Assembly (NCBI GenBank): GCA_002365025.1
Contig: DEYX01000310.1
Coordinates: 1-13,849, forward strand
Direction of reading: 5' to 3'
From: Hungatella sp. UBA3147
GTDB lineage: Bacteria; Bacillota; Clostridia; Lachnospirales; Lachnospiraceae
DNA: 13,849 nucleotides
This document shows, piece after piece, positions 1 to 5,810 of this stretch. The stretch's first letter is position 1; each line of letters opens with the position of its first letter. The notes beneath the pieces are model-generated. The model did not search any database. It was not told where the DNA came from and saw only the letters and a program-made list of their open reading frames with translations. Position numbers and translations under genes: made by a program.

Positions 1-669
1 GCCGGAGCTGGCACTTTTCATGTTTTCTGCAAATCCATAAATTCCTTCTTTGGATAATTCCGTATTGATTTTTTTAGCATACTCCACCACTTCTTCCAGA
101 GTTTTTGGCGGTTCTGAAATCCCTACGCGGTCAAAGATTTCTTTGTTATAGAAAAGACGGCAGGTTGTTCCGGTGGTTGGGATGAAATACAGTTTTCCAT
201 CCAGTTCGTTGTAACCGGGATAAACAACAGATTTAAAATATTCTTTCATATCAGAATCCATATAATCATAAAAATCTGCCCACTGCCCCTCGTTTACATA
301 TTTATCAAACATCTGGTCCTGCTGAACCAAAATATCAGGGAGTTCTCCGCTTTGTACCGCCATATCAATGGCCTGTACATAATTATCCGTGTAAAGCTGA
401 TAATCTACCTGAATGTTATCCGTGTTACTTGCATTGTATTCGTCTACCTTTTTCTGAACATATGTAGCGTCGTGACGGTCTTTGGACCAGACCTTAATGA
501 CGGTTTTTTCCCCACTCGCTGACTGAGTCTTTTCCGCTTCTGTCTGTGCAGCTGTCTGTCCGCCTGCTGCCGCTGTTGTGGCATCTGTCTTGGACCCTGA
601 ACACCCAGCCAGCGTTCCAGCCGCCATCACCCCTGCCAAAAGTATGCCGCTTAATCTCCTTAATTTCAT
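1..669 (-). CDS. ABC transporter extracellular solute-binding lipoprotein, C-terminus cut by window edge
   Basis: The 223 visible codons begin at ATG 669-667 and stay open to base 1. A GGGAGG ribosome site lies about 7 nt upstream of the start. Residues 1-23 are a lipoprotein signal: basic start MKLRR, a hydrophobic stretch, then lipobox LAGC with the lipidated Cys at residue 23. A low-complexity Ala/Thr/Gln/Ser/Gly linker (about 24-55) tethers the mature domain to the membrane. The folded part opens with TVIKVWS and continues with GELPDILVQQ and the region LYFIPTTGTTCRLFYNKEIF, typical of family 1 solute-binding proteins for sugars or oligosaccharides (known of the family). The protein would capture substrate outside the membrane and pass it to an ABC permease, presumably encoded beyond the left edge. 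About half of a usual 420-450 aa protein is visible. The substrate cannot be told. It is divergent from blaI and probably unrelated to it. Confidence 0.93.
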   Translation of the reverse strand, partial: MKLRRLSGILLAGVMAAGTLAGCSGSKTDATTAAAGGQTAAQTEAEKTQSASGEKTVIKVWSKDRHDATYVQKKVDEYNASNTDNIQVDYQLYTDNYVQAIDMAVQSGELPDILVQQDQMFDKYVNEGQWADFYDYMDSDMKEYFKSVVYPGYNELDGKLYFIPTTGTTCRLFYNKEIFDRVGISEPPKTLEEVVEYAKKINTELSKEGIYGFAENMKSASSG

Positions 670-700
670 CTTTAAACCTCCCTTGTTTGTTTATGGTTTC

Positions 701-729
701 ATTTTACGGAAAAATGGCTGCTAAGTAAA
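701..729 (-). promoter_or_regulatory. Probable sigma-A promoter of the solute-binding protein gene
   Basis: Reading the minus strand, TTTACT (729-724) and TAAAAT (706-701) are separated by exactly 17 bases, and the -10 box lies about 30 nt before the start codon. Both boxes deviate from consensus, so this is a plausible but unproven promoter. No BlaI-type operator was seen near it. Confidence 0.45.
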
Positions 730-815
730 TGCAATATCCGACGGTCCCATGTTTAAAATCTGTTTATATTATTTAATGTTACGCTGATCGCAAACTGACG
801 GAGTCATAGAACTCA

Positions 816-844
816 TTGACATGCCTGCATCGTGCTCTTATAAT
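816..844 (+). promoter_or_regulatory. Consensus sigma-A promoter of blaI-blaR1
   Basis: TTGACA (816-821) and TATAAT (839-844) are both perfect consensus hexamers with the ideal 17-base spacer. This is an intrinsically strong promoter, so tight repression by the operator just downstream would be needed to keep the operon low without inducer. Confidence 0.9.
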
Positions 845-851
845 AGTATTA

Positions 852-863
852 TTACAATTGTAA
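852..863. promoter_or_regulatory. BlaI/MecI-type operator at the blaI promoter
   Basis: TTACAATTGTAA is a perfect 12-bp palindrome. It contains the TACA...TGTA half-sites known for BlaI and MecI operators in staphylococci and Bacillus licheniformis. It begins 7 bases after the -10 box, over the expected transcription start, and lies just ahead of the AGGAG ribosome site (868-872). Position and sequence fit autorepression of blaI-blaR1. A near match lies at 8691-8708 before the PBP operon. Confidence 0.85.
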
Positions 864-879
864 GAACAGGAGACCGCAT

Positions 880-1263
880 ATGAATCAACTGCCGCAAATA
901 TCCGAAGCAGAATATGAGGTAATGAAGGTGCTATGGAATGATGCCCCCATCAGTACCAACGAAGTGACGGACAAACTGGTAGAGACCACCAGCTGGAACC
1001 CAAAGACCATTCACACACTCTTAAAAAGACTGGTCCAAAAGGGTGCTGCCACCTATCGGAAGGAAGGCCGTGTTTTCGTCTATACCCCGCTCGTAGAAAA
1101 AAAAGAATATTTAACGAAAGAAAATGATCATTTTTTAAACCGCTTCTACAACGGAAAGATATCAAGCATGGTAACCAACTATTTAAACAGTGATTATGTA
1201 TCAAGCGAAGACCTGGCAGAACTGAGAAAGCTTCTTCTGGGCGGACAAGAGGAGGAACGCTGA
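880..1263 (+). CDS. blaI: BlaI/MecI-family penicillinase repressor
   Basis: This 127-aa protein has the usual length of BlaI/MecI (about 120-128). Residues 8-70 form the winged-helix domain, with a recognition-helix region including NPKTIHTLLKRLVQKG (40-55) and a wing around RVFVYTP (64-70). Residues 71-125 are the helical dimerisation part. BlaI dimers bind TACA/TGTA dyads and block transcription; on beta-lactam exposure family members are inactivated by proteolysis in this half. In S. aureus the cut is Asn101-Phe102; the aligned bond here appears to be Asn100-Tyr101 (MVTNYL), a conservative aromatic change (my alignment by eye). AGGAG is 7 nt before the ATG. blaR1 starts 2 nt after the stop, so the two are translationally linked. 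Likely targets in this window are its own promoter and the PBP operon. Confidence 0.95.
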   Translation: MNQLPQISEAEYEVMKVLWNDAPISTNEVTDKLVETTSWNPKTIHTLLKRLVQKGAATYRKEGRVFVYTPLVEKKEYLTKENDHFLNRFYNGKISSMVTNYLNSDYVSSEDLAELRKLLLGGQEEER

Positions 1264-1265
1264 TT

Positions 1266-3062
1266 ATGCCCGATTCTTTTATGACACGCCTTTGTCTTAA
1301 CAGCGTGGTTCTGGTCATTTTGCATGCCGCAATCCTGCTGGTCAGGAAATTATTAAACCGACAGCTGACTGCAAGAATCCGGTACAATCTTTGGTTTCTG
1401 TTTCTGTTTGTGCTGGCTGTCCCATTTCTGCCCTGCTCTTTTCTTTTTCCCGGATATGCGTTTAAGCTGCTGCGGGTTTTGGGGGGCTCCTTTTCGACTG
1501 AGCATGCAGGCACTTTAGGGGCTGCCTATAAGACTGCGGCAGCTACCGAAGATTTTCTCCAGGATTTTTCTATTTCTGTAAGCCGCGCAGCGCATCCGGG
1601 ACTTCCTACTGTTTTAACTGGTATCTGGATTGCCGGCATGGTTTTAATGACCGGTTTTCATATCTATTCCTGCGGGAAAATCAGGCAGCTGAAAAAGTCC
1701 TCTCTACCACTTCAGAATATGGAGATACGGGAGCTATTTACATCATGTATGGAAGAATCTGGTGTTAGAAAAGAAATACCGATCTATAGCAGCGCATACA
1801 TTTCTTCCCCCATTGCGGCCGGATTATGGAATCCTTGCATCATTGTTCCTATTAATATACTTTCTGAGTTTTCCAAAAAGGAAATCCGGTATATTCTTCT
1901 TCATGAGATATTACACTGCAAGCATAAAGATCTTCTGGTAAACAGGCTTATGGCTCTGGCACAGATCATCTACTGGTTCAATCCCTTTGTCTGGTTTGCT
2001 TTTAAAGAAATGAGAAGCGACCGGGAGATCGCCTGCGATTCATCAGTCCTGTCCCTCCTGGATTCGGACAGCTATCTGGATTATGGAAGCACGCTGATAA
2101 ATTTTGCGGAAAAGATATCCCTATTTTCCTATTCCGCCGCCAGTATCAGTGGTTCAAAGAAAGAGATTAAAAAGCGCATTCTGAACATTGCCGGTTACCG
2201 TAAAGAATCCAGGTGGCGTGTGGTGAAAAGCAGAATTCTTTTTACTGTGATTGCAGCACTGGTGCTGGGCTGTATTCCGGTATTGTCTGCAGATGCTTAC
2301 ACCGGTACAGAATACGACTTTACGACTGAAAATGTAACCACGCTGGATTTATCCTCTTATTTCAAAGGATACGATGGCTGCTTTGTTCTGTATTGCTTAG
2401 ATTCGGGACAATTCTGCATTTATAACCGTGAAGCAGGAACAAAGAGGGTATCACCGAATTCTACTTATAAGATATACAGTGCCTTAGCAGCCCTGGAAAT
2501 TGGAACCATAACGCCGGAAGCTTCCCTGCTTTCCTGGAATGGGATCAGTTATCCTTTTGAAGCCTGGAACCAGGACCAGACTCTTGACACTGCCATGAAG
2601 CGTTCGGTTAATTGGTATTTCGCTTCCCTGGATGAAAAGACCGGGCTGTCTAGGTTAAAACAATATTTAGATGCCATCGGCTATGGCAACAGGGACTTAT
2701 CCGGTGGAATAGGGCGTTACTGGCTTCAATCCTCCTTAAAGATTTCTCCGGTGGAGCAAGTGAAGCTTTTAGCCCATTTCTATCAGGATGAGCTTCCATT
2801 CAGACAGGAGAATATAAAGGCTGTAAAAGAGTCCTTACTCCTCTCTTCTTCCAATGGTGCTTCCCTGTACGGGAAAACCGGGACCGGGACCGTGGATGGG
2901 GAGAATGTAAATGGATGGTTCATCGGCTTTGTGGAGACCGGAGATGAAACCTATGTGTTTGCGACAAACATTCAGGGCGGGACTCAGGCGAGTGGAAGCA
3001 CGGCAGGAAAAATTACATTGGAAATTTTAAATGATGAAGAAATTTATGTTCAATTACCTTAA
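1266..3062 (+). CDS. blaR1: BlaR1/MecR1-type beta-lactam sensor: membrane M56 metallopeptidase plus penicillin-binding sensor domain
   Basis: At 598 aa it matches the usual BlaR1/MecR1 length (585-601). Hydrophobic segments near 11-27, 41-60, 114-134 and 323-342 fit the four-helix membrane part. Between the third and fourth is the M56 gluzincin protease: zinc motif HEILH (213-217) and a downstream SDREIACD whose Glu254 is the likely third ligand. After the last helix, residues 343-598 form an extracellular class D beta-lactamase-like sensor with STYK (399-402), SVN (447-449) and KTG (537-539). Ser399 is the expected acylation site. Known of the family: acylation outside activates the cytoplasmic protease, and repressor loss follows. 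Three cysteines (372, 377, 384) sit before the active serine. The sensor domain could be mistaken for an OXA enzyme, but fusion to the protease and the upstream blaI make BlaR1 the firm call. Confidence 0.95.
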   Translation: MPDSFMTRLCLNSVVLVILHAAILLVRKLLNRQLTARIRYNLWFLFLFVLAVPFLPCSFLFPGYAFKLLRVLGGSFSTEHAGTLGAAYKTAAATEDFLQDFSISVSRAAHPGLPTVLTGIWIAGMVLMTGFHIYSCGKIRQLKKSSLPLQNMEIRELFTSCMEESGVRKEIPIYSSAYISSPIAAGLWNPCIIVPINILSEFSKKEIRYILLHEILHCKHKDLLVNRLMALAQIIYWFNPFVWFAFKEMRSDREIACDSSVLSLLDSDSYLDYGSTLINFAEKISLFSYSAASISGSKKEIKKRILNIAGYRKESRWRVVKSRILFTVIAALVLGCIPVLSADAYTGTEYDFTTENVTTLDLSSYFKGYDGCFVLYCLDSGQFCIYNREAGTKRVSPNSTYKIYSALAALEIGTITPEASLLSWNGISYPFEAWNQDQTLDTAMKRSVNWYFASLDEKTGLSRLKQYLDAIGYGNRDLSGGIGRYWLQSSLKISPVEQVKLLAHFYQDELPFRQENIKAVKESLLLSSSNGASLYGKTGTGTVDGENVNGWFIGFVETGDETYVFATNIQGGTQASGSTAGKITLEILNDEEIYVQLP

Positions 3063-3065
3063 AAG

Positions 3066-3099
3066 GGCTGCCGTACCGGGAATTAGAATTGTAGCAGCC
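3066..3099 (+). terminator. Weak possible terminator of blaI-blaR1
   Basis: Just after the blaR1 stop, GGCTGC (3066-3071) pairs with GCAGCC (3094-3099). TAC/GTA can add three pairs across a two-base bulge. The following bases, TATTATTGCC, give only a poor U tract, so termination here is uncertain. Confidence 0.3.
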
Positions 3100-3263
3100 T
3101 ATTATTGCCTATATCCATTGATTTTTATAGGTTTTCTTACTTCTTTTATATAATTTTCACTGCGCTCATAGAAAAACGTAAGTAACAACACGTACATCTC
3201 ACTCACAAACGGAGTATTAAATTTATGTCTACTAAATACCATCAGATATCTTAAAAATAAATA

Positions 3264-3294
3264 AACTGCCTGATTCTAATTGAATCAGGCAGTT
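3264..3294 (-). terminator. Perfect 13-bp hairpin, probable terminator for the PBP operon
   Basis: AACTGCCTGATTC (3264-3276) pairs without mismatch with GAATCAGGCAGTT (3282-3294) around a 5-base loop. Read on the minus strand the stem runs into TTTATTTATTTTTAAG, a fair U tract; on the plus strand CTAGTTTGAG follows, which is poor. The hairpin therefore fits the minus strand best. It lies almost 390 nt after the second PBP stop, so an earlier weak terminator may also act. Confidence 0.55.
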
Positions 3295-3333
3295 CTAGTT
3301 TGAGATACTCCCCGAGAAAACTAATAGATATTG

Positions 3334-3449
3334 ATGAATATGGGTACTTTAAAAGCAGAGCTTGAACAGCTCAATATTCCAAAAAGTGTTTATGTGGATT
3401 ACTTAACGAAAGCTACTATATAGCCCAAAAGGACAATAAATTGTGGTAG
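3334..3449 (+). pseudogene. Remnant of a small gene, frameshifted
   Basis: ATG 3334 opens a frame reading MNMGTLKAELEQLNIPKSVY before drifting into an early stop at 3421-3423. A second frame from 3405 reads NESYYIAQKDNKLW and stops at 3447-3449. Joined, they look like the start of one short soluble protein broken by an indel near 3394-3405. The style recalls small Lachnospiraceae proteins of roughly 70-90 aa sometimes found near toxin/immunity loci, but that is recollection rather than a search result. No good ribosome site was seen. The product is unknown and surely not made in full. Confidence 0.4.
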
Positions 3450-3679
3450 CAAATCCAGTTTAAAAACATTGAAAATGAAAATGCTGCTTGAAAACATTTT
3501 CTTACATTATTAAAAATGTTTCGACATATTCTTTTGAAAGACCCTTAAAGACTGTTCGACTGCTATAAGCAAGAGTAAGGGATTTTTCGTGAATGTTTAC
3601 GCATAATTTCTTGAAAACGTTATTTAATTAAAGAGAAGAAATAGCATATTAAATTCAAACCATATCAGCAGCCCTCTAT

Positions 3680-5797
3680 TTACTGCCCCCCTGGAATATA
3701 AGAATTTAATATAGCTTTATCCTTTCTCACAACATAACCACTCCCTCCCCGATCCTTCACATCCTCTGTCATACTGACAAGAAGAATGGGAGTCTCAAAA
3801 TTTGGATCTGTAGTATAGACAGCAAACCAGCCAAGCTCCGTACCGGTTCTGTCGTCTTTTGATGCTTTGATCTCAGCCGTTCCCGTCTTTCCCGCAAGCG
3901 CTATATCATTTCGGTAAGCCGCATGCCCGGTCCCGTGCTCGGAACTGATCACCTTACTGAGAGCTGTCTGGATCCTGTCTGCAATCTCAGGGGAACATGC
4001 ACCCGGCAGCCAAACTTCCGGCTTTGGCTCCGCTTTGTACTGAAGATACGGTTTTATGACGTTTCCACGATTGGCAAACATGGTATAAAGCGACGCCAAG
4101 TGTATGGGATTCACTAACATCTGACCCTGTCCGTATCCACTGTCAGCCAGCTGAACCTCAGCTTCGATCCGTTCCGTATTGGAGTATTGAGACTTTGTTA
4201 CAGAAATATCAAAAGGAATCTCCTGATTAAATCCCAGCTTATCCAGACCGGACATAAAACCATCATAGCCGATTTTTAATGCTGCCTTTGCAAAATAGAT
4301 ATTATCCGAATAAATAAATGCATTCTCCAGTATCGCTGGGCTGTAATCATGAAGAGTAGTGACATAATAATTCCCCCAGCTTTCATCCTTTCTCCAGCTT
4401 AACCCTTCTCTACCAAAATCCTCGTTAGGATCAATCGCTCCGGTGGTAAGCCCAATGGCACCGGTTATAGGCTTAAAGGAAGATCCCGGGGCAAATCTCT
4501 GGCGGAACCGGTTGAACATGGGCTTTCTTTCATCATCATTTAAAGAAGCCCATTTTTCTTCGGACATTCCAAGGATAAAATCATTGTCATTGTAGGATGG
4601 CGTGCTGACAAGGGCCAGCACTTCACCGGTATAAGGATTCATAACAACCGTACAGCTCTTATCCTCTTTGAATGCTTGATAAATCTCATCCTGAAGGGTG
4701 CTGTCAATGGTCAGGGTGATATCCTTTCCATCTACCCTCGGCTTTGCAGCCAGGGTTTTCTTAACGGTCCCGCCGGAATCCACAATAGTAATTGTCCGTC
4801 CATTGGTCCCTTTCAGTTCCTTCTCAAACAAGGCCTCCATCCCGTTTCTTCCGATCACGCTGTCCGATAGATAATCCTCACCCGGATGTTTTTCAAGATC
4901 CTCTGCCGTCACATTCTGAACATATCCCACCAGATGGGCTCCACTCTCTCCCAATGGGTAATAGCGTACTTCCGTGTCTGTGATCAGGACTCCCGGAACT
5001 GCCAGAAGTTCATCCTGGAATTCCTTATTTTTAACATTGTCCTCCCGGGGCTCCATGGAATTTAAATTAAGCTCATCTACCTTTTTAATAGTTTTTAAAG
5101 GTACAAAAGAATCTTCTTTCACCCACTTGGCTGACAGTTTCTTCCCGATTGCATCCGCAGACATTCCAAGGAGGTTCCCAAGAGTCTCCAGATCTCCGGC
5201 AGAATCCTCACTCATTTTTCCGGGAACCAGGCCTACGGAGGAAGCGCTGCCTTTTCCTGCCAGAAGCAGTCCGTTCCTGTCAAAAACACTTCCTCTCTTT
5301 GCCTTGTCTGTTGATACTCTCACCTTATCGGAACGCCCCAGCTCCGGAAAGATCACACTGTCGTCCCACACCATCTGATAGCCTTTTTTCTTTTCCTTCC
5401 GGAACTTTACCTGATTGCTGAAGTTTATTTCTCCTGCTATACTGTCAAGGCTCATATTGTAGCTGACCGCCGCTACCCCGTCTTTTTCCACTACCTGTCC
5501 GATCTGGGCGGTTATTCCGGAAGCCTCAATCCCCTCGTAGATATTTTTATGCCTGGTAATAAAATCATCTTCACTGATATTTAGATGACTCTGATCATCT
5601 AACATCCCATACATATCCGTATAGTCTGCCTTAGAAAGGCATTCCACATATTCCAGAAACAACTCATCAGGCTTTTTCCTTGTCGCTTCGATTTTCTCCT
5701 GAATCCAAAAGAACAGAGCCGCCCCTGCCAAACCAGTCAGCAAAATACCAAGTGTGCAAACAGTGCTGAATAAAAATCTCCTTTTTCTATGTCTCAT
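3680..5797 (-). CDS. MecA/PBP5-like class B penicillin-binding protein (subclass B1 type transpeptidase)
   Basis: This 705-aa protein has one N-terminal membrane anchor (about 9-31) after a basic MRHRKRR. Residues 40-155 match the NTF2-like MecA_N domain, ending in WDDSVIFPEL. The linker/dimer region opens with RGSVFDRNG (168-176). KWVKEDSFVPLKTIKKVDE (224-242) closely parallels the same stretch in staphylococcal PBP2a as I recall it. The transpeptidase domain (about 355-700) has SSFK (439-442, catalytic Ser439), SDN (497-499), LADSGYGQGQMLVNP (550-564) and KTG (637-639). Known relatives, S. aureus PBP2a and enterococcal PBP5, keep crosslinking peptidoglycan when other PBPs are blocked; low beta-lactam affinity here is inferred. 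AGGAGG lies 6 nt before the ATG and the upstream PBP gene ends 13 nt earlier, so they form one operon. It differs from MecA in having SSFK rather than STQK and KTG rather than KSG. Confidence 0.93.
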   Translation of the reverse strand: MRHRKRRFLFSTVCTLGILLTGLAGAALFFWIQEKIEATRKKPDELFLEYVECLSKADYTDMYGMLDDQSHLNISEDDFITRHKNIYEGIEASGITAQIGQVVEKDGVAAVSYNMSLDSIAGEINFSNQVKFRKEKKKGYQMVWDDSVIFPELGRSDKVRVSTDKAKRGSVFDRNGLLLAGKGSASSVGLVPGKMSEDSAGDLETLGNLLGMSADAIGKKLSAKWVKEDSFVPLKTIKKVDELNLNSMEPREDNVKNKEFQDELLAVPGVLITDTEVRYYPLGESGAHLVGYVQNVTAEDLEKHPGEDYLSDSVIGRNGMEALFEKELKGTNGRTITIVDSGGTVKKTLAAKPRVDGKDITLTIDSTLQDEIYQAFKEDKSCTVVMNPYTGEVLALVSTPSYNDNDFILGMSEEKWASLNDDERKPMFNRFRQRFAPGSSFKPITGAIGLTTGAIDPNEDFGREGLSWRKDESWGNYYVTTLHDYSPAILENAFIYSDNIYFAKAALKIGYDGFMSGLDKLGFNQEIPFDISVTKSQYSNTERIEAEVQLADSGYGQGQMLVNPIHLASLYTMFANRGNVIKPYLQYKAEPKPEVWLPGACSPEIADRIQTALSKVISSEHGTGHAAYRNDIALAGKTGTAEIKASKDDRTGTELGWFAVYTTDPNFETPILLVSMTEDVKDRGGSGYVVRKDKAILNSYIPGGQ

Positions 5798-5810
5798 CGC
5801 ATACCTCCTG

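Larger units (their letters stand above)
3063..3679. other. 617-base intergenic region between convergent blaR1 and the PBP operon, no intact gene
   Basis: This stretch is clearly more AT-rich than the flanking genes. It holds the weak hairpin after blaR1, a perfect 13-bp hairpin at 3264-3294, a frameshifted small-gene remnant at 3334-3449, and a 46-codon open frame on the minus strand (3242-3102) ending in KPIKINGYRQ without a clear ribosome site. A smaller AT-rich hairpin (GAAAATG 3477-3483 with CATTTTC 3495-3501) is followed on the minus strand by T-rich sequence. I see no transposase, integrase or terminal repeats. The composition and fragments suggest leftover accessory DNA. Confidence 0.6.

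Noticed and set aside
546..728. Plus-strand open frame over the lipoprotein signal region
   Set aside because: It is the complement of the solute-binding protein start, whose signal peptide and lipobox are clear.
950..1513. Minus-strand open frame of 187 codons
   Set aside because: It is antisense to blaI and the start of blaR1, both certain on the plus strand; its Arg/Pro/Ser-rich translation is typical of a shadow frame.
2289..3062. Stand-alone class D beta-lactamase
   Set aside because: STYK, SVN and KTG are present, but the domain is fused behind four membrane segments and an HEILH protease and is preceded by blaI, so it is the BlaR1 sensor domain.
3063..3679. Mobile element or SCC-like boundary next to the MecA-like gene
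   Set aside because: No recombinase, terminal inverted repeat or target duplication is visible; only AT-rich DNA and a broken small gene.
4974..5378. Plus-strand open frame of 134 codons inside the MecA-like PBP gene
   Set aside because: The minus-strand PBP has full domain and motif support here; the plus frame is low-complexity Ser/Pro/Arg-rich.
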